Source: Clostridiales bacterium (GTDB taxonomy: Bacteria > Bacillota > Clostridia > Christensenellales > CAG-138). Taken from it: a stretch of DNA of 42,241 bases. The first letter of the stretch is position 1, and the number at the start of each line of letters is the position of its first letter. Below are positions 24,680-31,396 of the stretch, piece after piece. The position numbers and the translations under genes are program-made. The stretch lies in NCBI GenBank assembly GCA_024691085.1, contig JAILNX010000022.1, positions 1 through 42,241 on the forward strand, given 5' to 3'. Under the pieces are notes generated by a model, which saw only the letters and a list, made by a program, of their open reading frames with translations, had not been told where the DNA came from and ran no database searches.

Positions 24680-25477
24680 ATTATAGGACTTCCTTTCTTT
24701 TTTGGAACAAAAAACAGTATAATATGATTCTTCCCCGAATTCAATAGCCGATGCGCTGTTTTTTAAGAGGATCCGCTGTTTTTTCGGGCGGTCAGCCGCC
24801 GAGAACGGACAGCGCTTTCTTATGCACTGATTGTTCTTTGCAGAATACCGGCAGACAGTGACAGGCTTCTCCATCTCGATACCGAAGTGCTCCTTAACAA
24901 AATCGACCGCCGTAAGTATCGATATGAACGAGTCGCGCTTGCAGCACCTCGGGCCGCCGATCTCGCCGATTCGGGCGAGCGCCGCCGCCGTCATTTTGTG
25001 GCAGAGTCCGAAGGCCTCCTTCGCGAGCGGGGTGGAGCCGGTTATGATCGATACGAACATTCCCGTGCTGACGCCCGCGCCGCACGCGCCCCAGAAACCG
25101 CAGGCGCCGCCGGGAACGGACCTGCCTCTGTTCATCATCTCCGAAAGTGCCCTTTCAAGGTCGATGCTTCCGCCCGCGTTCTTATAAGCGGTCAAAAGCG
25201 CCGCGCCGACCATAACGTGATGCTCCGGCCCGTGCATGTGGCAGAAGGGCATATCCATCATCTTTTCGACTATCGCGATCGGGTCCTTCGAGGTCTCCTT
25301 CATGCAAAGACCGACGATGGAATCGAGGCCGCGCATATGGCATTCGCTGCAGACGTAGTGACCGTTCACGCATCTCGTTTTGCTGTTCTCTTTTTTGTGG
25401 CAGATCGCGCACTCCATGACCGTATCCGTCTCAAGATACTCGAGAGGCGCTTTGCAGATAAGGCATTCGTCCTTCAT
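24392..25477 (-). CDS. DUF5714 cysteine-rich protein, open in frame into hup
   Basis: Residues 1-225 form a DUF5714 domain: two CxxC pairs at the start (CLIC, CAIC), then CVNGHYVCSECH, HGPEHHVMVGAALL, GGACGFWGACGAG, GGPRCCKRDS and a closing CRYSAKNNQC..CPF. Many of its cysteines probably bind metal. Function unknown. GGAG is placed nine bases before the ATG at 25477. After CPF (about 24803) no stop occurs: the frame passes through 41 codons of what looks like intergenic DNA, including the hup promoter, and enters hup in frame. Either the product is a 361-residue DUF5714-HU fusion, or a small frameshift removed the original stop. The fused product is unproven. Confidence 0.7.
   Translation of the reverse strand: MKDECLICKAPLEYLETDTVMECAICHKKENSKTRCVNGHYVCSECHMRGLDSIVGLCMKETSKDPIAIVEKMMDMPFCHMHGPEHHVMVGAALLTAYKNAGGSIDLERALSEMMNRGRSVPGGACGFWGACGAGVSTGMFVSIITGSTPLAKEAFGLCHKMTAAALARIGEIGGPRCCKRDSFISILTAVDFVKEHFGIEMEKPVTVCRYSAKNNQCIRKRCPFSAADRPKKQRILLKNSASAIEFGEESYYTVFCSKKERKSYNMTKLELVNSVSAKAEITKAEAHKLVDAVLASINEGLASDGKVVIPGFGSFEVRNRTARVGRNPRTGEQIKIKAARVPAFKPGKAMKELVNKKKKK
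24716..24744 (-). promoter_or_regulatory. Promoter of hup
   Basis: Minus strand TTGAAT (24744-24739), 17 bases, TATACT (24721-24716), inside the open frame that joins DUF5714 to hup. Confidence 0.75.
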
Positions 25478-25512
25478 TTTATTAAACTCCGAAGGTTTGG
25501 ATCGATACGGGA

Positions 25513-25541
25513 AGTCTACCACATTTTTTTCCTCCGCACAA
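25513..25541 (-). promoter_or_regulatory. Possible promoter of the DUF5714 gene
   Basis: Minus strand TTGTGC (25541-25536), 17 bases, TAGACT (25518-25513). Its first twelve bases, TTGTGCGGAGGA, match the promoter of the FMN reductase gene. Confidence 0.5.
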
Positions 25542-25580
25542 GCACGAAAACCGGGCGCGGGCGGCGCTTAAAAAATCAGC

Positions 25581-25609
25581 TTGAAAAAGGAGAAAAACCG
25601 TGTTAGAAT
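25581..25609 (+). promoter_or_regulatory. Promoter of the long-leader GNAT gene
   Basis: TTGAAA (25581-25586), 17 bases, TAGAAT (25604-25609). Transcription should start near 25616, leaving about 170 bases of leader before the GNAT start codon. Confidence 0.7.
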
Positions 25610-25615
25610 AGACTC

Positions 25616-25775
25616 GGACCAAAAAAGAATATCGGTCATCGGAGGACAGTACGCCGTAGCGTAGGGGATCGTAAGGCTAAATGCTTTGCAGGCCGCCTGT
25701 CGGATAAGATGCCGGGTGAGCTCGGAACAATCGGCTTAAAAAGCCTGTTGCTGCCGGGTTATTTTGTTTTAAGGA
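25616..25775 (+). ncRNA. Structured 5' leader of unknown class
   Basis: A non-coding leader between a good promoter and a GNAT gene. Visible helices: GACAG (25645-25649) with CTGTC (25697-25701), enclosing ACGC/GCGT (25651-25662) and TGC/GCA (25682-25690); GCCG (25711-25714) with CGGC (25732-25735); and GGCTT/AAGCC (25733-25745), which competes with the last one. GCCGGGT occurs twice (25711, 25753). No terminator with a clear T run is seen; TTATTTTGTTTT follows just before the ribosome site. It resembles a riboswitch or protein-binding leader in size, but I could not match it to a known class. Confidence 0.45.
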
Positions 25776-25785
25776 GGAAGAAAAC

Positions 25786-26334
25786 ATGGGCGTTATCACG
25801 CTTACGCCGCTCACCGAAGACGACAGGGAGCAGTTCATTCTCGACAATCAGTACGCTTTCCGCTTCGGAGCGATGGAGGAGTTCGGCAAAAGGGACGACC
25901 ACTTCGAGGAGGAGGGAGAGATAATCTCCCGCAAAACTATCGAGGAGAGCATAGACAACGGAGAAGCGTACCGCATAAGGGACGACGGCAGGATCGTCGG
26001 CGGGCTCGTTTTGATGATAGACGCGGAGACAAAGCATAACCATCTGGATCTTCTGTTCGTCGATCCGGCCGCGCACAGCAGGGGCATAGGTTACGCGGCG
26101 TGGCAGGAGGTCGAAAAGCTCCATCCCGAGACGGAGGCGTGGGAGACCTGCACGCCCTATTTCGAGACGAGGAACATTCATTTCTACGTAAATAAACTGG
26201 GTTTCCATATCGTCGAGTTCTTTAACCGCAGGCATCCCGATCCTCACGATCCCGAGACCGGAGAGGAAAACGATTATTCGTCGGACGAAGGATCCGACGG
26301 CATGTTTCGCTTTGAAAAGCGTATGAAGCCGTAA
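25786..26334 (+). CDS. GNAT acetyltransferase with acidic C-terminal extension
   Basis: A 182-residue GNAT-fold protein. The acetyl-CoA region LLFVDPAAHSRGIGYAAWQEVE (near 89-110) and FYVNKLGFHIVEFF (near 132-145) are typical. The last 35 residues are acidic (PETGEENDYSSDEGSD). AAGGAGG lies eight bases before the ATG. Substrate unknown. It stands behind a long structured leader, so its expression may respond to a signal. Confidence 0.85.
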   Translation: MGVITLTPLTEDDREQFILDNQYAFRFGAMEEFGKRDDHFEEEGEIISRKTIEESIDNGEAYRIRDDGRIVGGLVLMIDAETKHNHLDLLFVDPAAHSRGIGYAAWQEVEKLHPETEAWETCTPYFETRNIHFYVNKLGFHIVEFFNRRHPDPHDPETGEENDYSSDEGSDGMFRFEKRMKP

Positions 26335-26355
26335 CCTCAAAACGTATCCCGAATA

Positions 26356-26386
26356 CAAAAAGCGCCGCTTTCGCGGCGCTTTTATT
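26356..26386. terminator. Bidirectional terminator
   Basis: AAAGCGCCGC and GCGGCGCTTTT arms around TTTC. It ends the plus-strand GNAT gene and the minus-strand four-gene operon. Confidence 0.9.
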
Positions 26387-26400
26387 GAACTTTATGCGCG

Positions 26401-26856
26401 TTAAGCCCGAGGCGGGCGAAGCACGAGCACCTGGTTGGGATATCCGAACTCCTCGGTAAGCTCGCCCTCGGTAAAGCCGAAGCTAAAGTAGAGCGCGCGC
26501 GGGGCGGCGCCCTTCTCGTCGTCCGCGCGGAAGGTCGAGACCGTGATATCGCGGCTCCTGTCAAGCTCGTCGAGAGCTCTTTTCACAAGTATCGTCCCCG
26601 CGCCCTGTCTGCGGAATTCGGGATCGACCGCGAGGAAGCAGAGCTTATTCCTTGCGCGTGAGAACAGGAGCACGCCGACGATGCTGCCGCCGCTCTTTAC
26701 GCAAAGAGCGCCGTTCTTGTTCATGAAGCCGAGCACGGTCTTTTCGTGCTCAAGTATGCTCTCCCCGGCCTCAAGTCCCGGGAACTCCGGGCTGACCTTC
26801 TTTACGAGCCGCATCCACGGCACGATGTCCGCGGGTTTTCCGAACGATATCTCCAT
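26401..26856 (-). CDS. GNAT acetyltransferase
   Basis: A 151-residue GNAT-fold protein with FLAVDPEFRRQGAGTILVKRALDEL near 71-95 (acetyl-CoA loop RRQGAG) and ALYFSFGF near 124. The ATG at 26856 lies seven bases after the stop of the glutaredoxin-like gene, so the two are translationally coupled; its own ribosome site is weak (AAAGGG, distant). Last gene of the AAA-TfoX-Grx-GNAT operon. Substrate unknown. Confidence 0.85.
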   Translation of the reverse strand: MEISFGKPADIVPWMRLVKKVSPEFPGLEAGESILEHEKTVLGFMNKNGALCVKSGGSIVGVLLFSRARNKLCFLAVDPEFRRQGAGTILVKRALDELDRSRDITVSTFRADDEKGAAPRALYFSFGFTEGELTEEFGYPNQVLVLRPPRA

Positions 26857-26863
26857 CGCTTTT

Positions 26864-27178
26864 TCAGCACCCTTTTCCGTCGATGCCGCAGGCGGGCCCG
26901 TTCTCCTTATAGACGACGGGCAGACCGCGCTTTGCAAGATACCCCTCCCAGTCGAGCGTCACCGCGCCGTCCTCCGTGAATATCGCGGGGATGCCGACGG
27001 CGCCAATTGCCTTCGCTGGCGCGAACTCGCTCCTTGCGTCCCTTTCTGCAAGGAACGCCTTCAGGTTCCTCATGGACGCGGTGACGTCGACGTATTCATA
27101 CTCAACGCCGTTCGCGTCGAAATTGACTCTCAGCTCCCTGCAGTCGGGGCAGAGCGGACTTCCGTAGACCTTAAGCAT
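26864..27178 (-). CDS. Glutaredoxin-related protein
   Basis: A 104-residue thioredoxin-fold protein. It starts MLKVYGSPLCPDCREL, with the redox motif CPDC at about residues 10-13, and has the cis-proline loop VGIPAIF near 73-79. Glutaredoxin-like proteins reduce disulfides or carry iron-sulfur clusters; the partner is unknown. AAAGGAG precedes the ATG at 27178; an in-frame codon at 27250 overlaps the TfoX gene and is not supported. Third gene of the operon. Confidence 0.85.
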   Translation of the reverse strand: MLKVYGSPLCPDCRELRVNFDANGVEYEYVDVTASMRNLKAFLAERDARSEFAPAKAIGAVGIPAIFTEDGAVTLDWEGYLAKRGLPVVYKENGPACGIDGKGC

Positions 27179-27221
27179 GTAAAGCTCCTTTCGGTTATCA
27201 ACCTTTTTTATGATCCCGCCG

Positions 27222-27530
27222 TCACCGTTTGGGCGGGGGAAGTTCGTCAAGCATTGCGTTAAGAAGCTCTTTAAGGAACGCCCTGTCGTCCATCCTCTCG
27301 ACGGGGAGCATAGGCTTCGCGCCGGGATACGGCGCTTCGGGACGCGCTTCGGGCATGAGCCGCTTCGCGGAGCTTACAGGTTTCACAAGAAGCCTGTCGT
27401 CATATATGCCGCCGAAGATCCTGCCCTTATAATAGAGAATGTATTCGCCCATCATCTTCCGGTACGTGACGCCGTCAAGCGACGAAAGCTGATCGAGAAC
27501 GTGATCAAGATACTCCCTGCTCGAAGCCAT
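27222..27530 (-). CDS. TfoX/Sxy N-terminal domain protein
   Basis: A 102-residue protein consisting of the TfoX N-terminal domain alone: MMGEYILYYKGRIFGGIYDDRLLVKP near 26-51 is the family core. Full-length TfoX/Sxy controls competence in gamma-proteobacteria; single-domain forms in Firmicutes have no known role. GGAG precedes the ATG. It follows the ATPase gene by 29 bases. Confidence 0.88.
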   Translation of the reverse strand: MASSREYLDHVLDQLSSLDGVTYRKMMGEYILYYKGRIFGGIYDDRLLVKPVSSAKRLMPEARPEAPYPGAKPMLPVERMDDRAFLKELLNAMLDELPPPKR

Positions 27531-27559
27531 CTGTTTCTCCTTTCAGAATTACGGCACGG

Positions 27560-28477
27560 CTATTCGTTCTGGTTTTCGAAAAGCCTTCTGTGCCTGTTGA
27601 AAAAATCGAAGTAGATCCTTGTGTTTTCAAGCTCCCACCAGTTCTTTACCGAAACGGGGCGGGAGTCGAGGTCGTATATGCGCGCGCCGCCGAGCGAGAG
27701 CAGGAACGGCGAATGCGTTGCGATGATGAGCTGACAGCCGCAGTAGCGGGCGAGCTGCTCAAGCCGCTCCGCAAGCTCGAGCTGCATGCCGGGAGCCATA
27801 CTGTTCTCGGGCTCGTCAAGGCAGTAAAGCGTATCGTTCTTCAGCTTTTCCTCAAAATAGTTGAGCGCGGTCTCGCCGTTGGAGTATAATCGCGCCTCCG
27901 TGCCGACGTTCCTTCTTAAAAACTTCCGCCTTGAAAGCGTTTTCGATCTCGACTGCACCTGCAGCCTCACCGCCTCGTAGTCCTCAATGCCGGAAAGCCG
28001 AATGGTGTCGCCGAATTTAAGGGCGGCGTAGTCCGCTTTCCCGCGCTCGACGGCCTCGCCGATCTCGGCGTTGTTGGTCCTCACCGCCAGCATGTAGTCG
28101 AAGATATCGTCGCTCGTGATTATCCTGCTGCCGTTCGGCACCCTGTACGTGCTGCCCTCGTCGTCGCAGCCCATGGAGTACCCGCAGTTTTCGGCGTAGA
28201 CGTCGAAAAGCTCGCCGGAATTGGGGGGAGAGCTACGTAAAAGCTCCAGCCGCTTGGAGATAAGATTCAGAAGCGTGCTCTTGCCCGAGCCGTTTCCGCC
28301 GTAGAATATCGTGATCCTCGAAAATCTTATGTCGTATAGCTCCATACCGCCGAATATGCAGCAGGGGTAATAGTTGTCGATATAGCCGAAATCGCCGCCG
28401 TTTTCCCGCATGCGGTCCGTTACCATGCGATCTTCCTGCTCGACCGGCAGCGTGAATGATTCAAGATATACGGGCAT
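27560..28477 (-). CDS. AAA family ATPase (ABC/SMC-like head, single protein)
   Basis: The 305-residue protein has Walker A GGNGSGKST (60-68), Walker B LYCLDEPEN near residue 225, and a switch histidine in IATHSPFLL near 257. This is the AAA_15/AAA_21 layout of ABC-type ATPases found alone or with nuclease partners. There is no nuclease domain in it and no neighbouring nuclease gene, so a defence role is not supported by the context. The gene leads a four-gene operon. GGGAGG precedes the ATG; the promoter is unclear, but an extended -10 (TGCTATCAT) lies at 28508-28513. Confidence 0.85.
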   Translation of the reverse strand: MPVYLESFTLPVEQEDRMVTDRMRENGGDFGYIDNYYPCCIFGGMELYDIRFSRITIFYGGNGSGKSTLLNLISKRLELLRSSPPNSGELFDVYAENCGYSMGCDDEGSTYRVPNGSRIITSDDIFDYMLAVRTNNAEIGEAVERGKADYAALKFGDTIRLSGIEDYEAVRLQVQSRSKTLSRRKFLRRNVGTEARLYSNGETALNYFEEKLKNDTLYCLDEPENSMAPGMQLELAERLEQLARYCGCQLIIATHSPFLLSLGGARIYDLDSRPVSVKNWWELENTRIYFDFFNRHRRLFENQNE

Positions 28478-28507
28478 AGCGTATTCCTCCCGCGCTTATT
28501 CTCCTAT

Positions 28508-28513
28508 ATGATA
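28508..28513 (-). promoter_or_regulatory. Possible extended -10 of the AAA ATPase operon
   Basis: Minus strand TGC followed by TATCAT, about 30 bases before the start codon. No good -35 box is seen at 17 bases. Confidence 0.35.
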
Positions 28514-28662
28514 GCATATTTTCAGCGCCGGTTAAATACCCGATCCCAACTTGTCGGACACTCTTTTCAGCTATAGCGCGGGCAAAAGAAAAGCGTCCCC
28601 TCGCTGAGATACGCATAAGGAAACAATAGGACACTCCTTTACAATAATAGTATCAACAGTAA

Positions 28663-28700
28663 TAAAAAAACAGAGCGAAGACGTCGTGTCTCTGCTCCGT
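28663..28700 (-). terminator. Intrinsic terminator downstream of the metallo-beta-lactamase gene
   Basis: On the minus strand GAGC-AG-AGAC, loop ACGAC, GTCT-TC-GCTC then seven T residues (A run 28664-28670). It lies about 290 bases after the stop of the metallo-beta-lactamase gene, so the whole structured stretch 28700-28992 would be transcribed as its 3' tail. Confidence 0.7.
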
Positions 28701-28714
28701 GTTTGTTTGTGCAA

Positions 28715-28739
28715 TTACGGCGGATATGTCTCGCAGGAG
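28715..28739. repeat. Direct repeat, first copy
   Basis: TTACGGCGGATATGTCTCGC and the following AGGAG match 28836-28860 in 24 of 25 bases. Start-to-start distance is 121 bases. Confidence 0.85.
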
Positions 28740-28800
28740 GTTCGATAACGGTCGCGGAGCGATTTCAAACATCCGGTGAATGTTTGAAAAGGTATCGAAC
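28740..28800. repeat. Nested inverted repeat in non-coding DNA
   Basis: Outer arms GTTCGATA (28740-28747) and TATCGAAC (28793-28800). Inner arms TTTCAAACAT (28763-28772) and ATGTTTGAAA (28780-28789), a perfect 10-base pair around CCGGTGA. The first direct repeat copy abuts it. Confidence 0.85.
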
Positions 28801-28835
28801 GGGCGGCAGGGCCCGCCCCGTGCTGAACGCAGCTC

Positions 28836-28860
28836 TTACCGCGGATATGTCTCGCAGGAG
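28836..28860. repeat. Direct repeat, second copy
   Basis: Matches 28715-28739 in 24 of 25 bases (C instead of G at the fifth position). Confidence 0.85.
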
Positions 28861-28992
28861 CATCCGAACTTTCTTGGCTCATCGCGTTCTGCGGCTATCG
28901 GGGCGCGTACGCGCTGGCCCGCGCGGCTCGCTCAGCTCGCACGGGACTTCCTTACCAGGAAGCCCCGTTGCGGAGACGCGGTCAGGAACCGG

Positions 28993-30228
28993 TCACGGAT
29001 TGCACCTTTGGCACGGATGATAGCCCATATCAATTGCCTCATCCCTGGTTCCTGTAAAGCAGATCTTGTTTGACTCCCTCATCTGTCCGACGCTGGAGCA
29101 CCAGGGATAATGGAAAATGTGCGAGTTTTTATTAAGGATGTAAGTGACTTCGTCCTCTCCCGGCGAAGTCGTCGGATCCGTTTCGGTGCCGGACCTTGTG
29201 CCGACCGTATCAGCGTCCCGGTTCCTCTCCACCGAGAACTCAACGGTTCGGCCGTTGCTTAAGCAGGTGATATTCCCCTGCAGATCCGTTCTGAATACTT
29301 CGACGTCGGCGTCCCTTAGTTTCGTCAGCACGTCCTCGGTCGGATGTCCGTATGGATTGCTTCCCACCGAGATCACGGCGAAGTCCGGAGAAACCTCTCT
29401 CAAGAAAGGATACGACGTTGAGTTCCTGCTTCCGTGATGTCCGACTTTTAAGACGGTGCTTTTTAGCGTGCATCCGCTGTCGAGCAGATCCTGCTCTTCC
29501 TCGCGCTGCATATCTCCGGTGAACAGGAACGAGGTTTCGTTATATTCGGCGCGAAGGACCAGCGAGTTGTTGTTGTCCTCATCGGAGCGGTTGATCGGCC
29601 CCAGGATCTGTATTTTCACGGGACCGAGATCGAGGACATCTCCTTTAGAGGGAACGATTATGGAATTGCCCTGCTTTTCGACGTACTTCTTGAAGCTCGA
29701 GAAGGCTTTTGTATCGCCGCTGTCAACGGAACAGTAGACCTTGCCCGCGGTGGCATAGTTTAACGCGCCCGCAAGCCCGCCGATATGATCTTCGTCGGAG
29801 TGCGTCGCAAAAACATAGTCCAAATGATCGAGGGACCGATTCTTAAGATATGAGTAAATGAAGGAGGACTTGCCGGCAGAGCCTCCGTCGATAAGCGCCG
29901 CGTGCCCGTCGCAAATCAGTAACGCGGCGTCGCCTTCTCCGACGTCAAGAAACACGATCTCAAGGATCGGTCCGGCTTCGGGTTCAACGGTCGAGGTGGG
30001 ATCGGGAGCCGATGTATTTAAGGAGGAAGGCGAAGGGGCGATCGGGTCGTGACCGGAAGGCTCGGAACTGCTTCCGGCGCTTTGCGGAATTGAGGTCGGA
30101 TCCGATGAAGCCGTTCCCGAATTGGCAGAACAGCCGTCCGCGGGCATTCCTGCAGCACACGACGAAACAAGAACCAGCGCCGCTAACGCGATCAGCAGGA
30201 CGGTGATCAAAGGCCGTTTCTTCCGCAT
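28993..30228 (-). CDS. ComEC-like metallo-beta-lactamase lipoprotein with Ada-type C-terminal motif
   Basis: The 411-residue protein has a signal peptide with lipobox VSSC (C24), a Ser/Pro/Thr-rich linker to about residue 86, and a metallo-beta-lactamase domain of the ComEC/Rec2 C-terminal type: FLDVGEGDA (93-101), the metal motif THSDEDH (142-148), GDMQREEE, and GHHGSRNS. The last 50 residues (HYPWC .. GYHPCQRCNP) look like the cysteine-containing metal-binding module of Ada-type proteins. In ComEC this MBL domain is thought to degrade the non-transported DNA strand; here it is lipid-anchored outside with no channel part. GGAGG lies before the ATG at 30228; the upstream extension is not coding. 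Confidence 0.88.
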   Translation of the reverse strand: MRKKRPLITVLLIALAALVLVSSCAAGMPADGCSANSGTASSDPTSIPQSAGSSSEPSGHDPIAPSPSSLNTSAPDPTSTVEPEAGPILEIVFLDVGEGDAALLICDGHAALIDGGSAGKSSFIYSYLKNRSLDHLDYVFATHSDEDHIGGLAGALNYATAGKVYCSVDSGDTKAFSSFKKYVEKQGNSIIVPSKGDVLDLGPVKIQILGPINRSDEDNNNSLVLRAEYNETSFLFTGDMQREEEQDLLDSGCTLKSTVLKVGHHGSRNSTSYPFLREVSPDFAVISVGSNPYGHPTEDVLTKLRDADVEVFRTDLQGNITCLSNGRTVEFSVERNRDADTVGTRSGTETDPTTSPGEDEVTYILNKNSHIFHYPWCSSVGQMRESNKICFTGTRDEAIDMGYHPCQRCNP

Positions 30229-30314
30229 ATAATATCTCCTCCGTAAAACTCGCCGGGATATCCGAAAATATGACTGTTCCGAACGATCGAAAGTTTCGTT
30301 TTCCCGGGGAAACA

Positions 30315-30343
30315 AGTATAACACGGCGGACGGAGAATGGCAA
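30315..30343 (-). promoter_or_regulatory. Promoter of the metallo-beta-lactamase gene
   Basis: Minus strand TTGCCA (30343-30338), 17 bases, TATACT (30320-30315). It abuts the terminator of the DUF4234 gene. Confidence 0.65.
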
Positions 30344-30372
30344 GGGAAAAACAATAAATATTACGATTTATT
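30344..30372 (-). terminator. AT-rich terminator of the methyltransferase-GNAT-DUF4234 operon
   Basis: Minus strand AATAAAT, loop, ATTTATT, then GTTTTT, beginning at the DUF4234 stop codon. Confidence 0.55.
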
Positions 30373-30784
30373 AATGAAATTGCTGCACGGTCTCACTCGC
30401 GACCGCGTTCAGCTTCTTCTCGACCGCGTTAAGCGTAATGAAAAATCTGCGCGTGGCGATCATCGGCCCGAAGCACAGGCAGCCGAGCATGTTCCACCAG
30501 AACATGTGCTTAAAAGACGTGTGCGGCCCCTCAATGCCGAGAGCCTCGGCTTTTTCCTTAAGCTCCTCCGAGATCCTCGCCATCCAGACGAGGGTGTAGA
30601 TGAACAGGGTGGGGACGCCCAGAAGGTAGGCCTGCCAGTACGGGCGGACCTTATGCCCCAGCACGTCTTCAAGCTCGTCCTGCAGACCGCCGAACGGCAT
30701 ATAGAAAAGGAAAAACAGCCCGGCCGTGAAGAAGTCTATAAAGCCGAGCCAGAAGCCCCTCCTGCCCGTATGCCTGAACCTCAT
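30371..30784 (-). CDS. DUF4234 membrane protein
   Basis: A 137-residue protein with three to four hydrophobic segments, WQAYLLG near 49, and the closing WWNMLGCLCFGPMIATRRFFITLNAVE block near 92-118 that marks DUF4234. The function is unknown. Its ATG overlaps the stop of the GNAT gene by four bases (ATGA), so it is translationally coupled. Confidence 0.82.
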   Translation of the reverse strand: MRFRHTGRRGFWLGFIDFFTAGLFFLFYMPFGGLQDELEDVLGHKVRPYWQAYLLGVPTLFIYTLVWMARISEELKEKAEALGIEGPHTSFKHMFWWNMLGCLCFGPMIATRRFFITLNAVEKKLNAVASETVQQFH

Positions 30785-31368
30785 CTGTCCTCCTCCCGAA
30801 GCGGCCGGCGGTTTATCTCCGCCCAGTCTTCCTTCGTCATAAGGTTGACGTGCCCCTTACGGATTTCGCCCATGAGCGGAACGGGAACGTCGTCCGTCGT
30901 CCATTGATACTTAAATCCGAGCTTTTCCTGCACACGCTTCGATTTCGCGTTGCCGTGGTAATAGCCGCACCAGACGCGTTCGAGCTTAAGATCCTCAAAG
31001 GCGTGACGAAGCACTTCCCTCGCCGCCTCCGGAACGATGCCTCGTCCCCAGCAGGGAACGCCGAGCCAGTAACCGAGCTCCGCCTCGTCGTCCTTCGAGG
31101 CGAGATCGTTGTGGTTAAGACCTATGCAGCCGACGGGGAGGCCCGTCTCCTTAAGCACTATAGCGTAGGTCTCGGGCACGGCAAGCACGTCCCTTATGAT
31201 CCCGCGGGTGTATTCCACGTCCGTATGCGGCGGCCAGCCGCAGATCGGACCGACGAGCGGATCCTTCGCGTATTTAAAACATTCCTCCGCGTCCGATTCC
31301 TTCCACCCGCGGAGAATAAGTCTCTCCGTTTTCAGGACCGTATCGAAACCGTTGCTTTTTTCGCTCAT
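30781..31368 (-). CDS. GNAT acetyltransferase, RimJ/RimL type
   Basis: A 195-residue acetyltransferase with LKTERLILRGWKESDAEECF near 12-31, PVGCIGLNHND near 82, and the acetyl-CoA loop LGVPCWGRGIVPEAAREVL near 105-123. QEKLGFKYQW near 152 closes the fold. GAGGT precedes the ATG. Second gene of the methyltransferase operon. Substrate unknown. Confidence 0.88.
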   Translation of the reverse strand: MSEKSNGFDTVLKTERLILRGWKESDAEECFKYAKDPLVGPICGWPPHTDVEYTRGIIRDVLAVPETYAIVLKETGLPVGCIGLNHNDLASKDDEAELGYWLGVPCWGRGIVPEAAREVLRHAFEDLKLERVWCGYYHGNAKSKRVQEKLGFKYQWTTDDVPVPLMGEIRKGHVNLMTKEDWAEINRRPLREEDR

Positions 31369-31396
31369 TTTTACCTCGTTTTCGCGGCGCGTGCCG

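Larger units (their letters stand above)
28700..28992 (-). other. Structured non-coding stretch, class unknown
   Basis: About 290 bases between a terminator and the metallo-beta-lactamase stop codon. It holds the direct repeats, the nested inverted repeat, a GGGCGG..CCCGCCC hairpin near 28801-28818 and an imperfect stem CGGGACTTCCT/AGGAAGCCCCG (28942-28967). Short frames of about 100 codons exist on the plus strand but lack ribosome sites and are full of arginine, as random GC-rich DNA would be. It may be a long 3' UTR, a small RNA, or a decayed mobile element. Confidence 0.5.

Noticed and set aside
27560-28477. AAA ATPase as part of a phage-defence pair
   Set aside because: No nuclease, reverse transcriptase or toxin gene is adjacent; the operon continues with TfoX, glutaredoxin and GNAT genes.
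28555-28645. GGACACTC repeated at about 28556 and 28629, like an insertion-sequence end
   Set aside because: Only about 12 bases match, there is no transposase fragment and no paired inverted end.
28921-28995. tRNA-like look of the CTTCC/GGAAG stem region
   Set aside because: The loop has the wrong size for an anticodon arm and no acceptor stem or T arm could be formed on either strand.
28703-29073. Two short plus-strand frames of about 100 codons in the structured island
   Set aside because: No ribosome site, the second ATG lies inside the inverted repeat, and they run into the metallo-beta-lactamase gene on the other strand.
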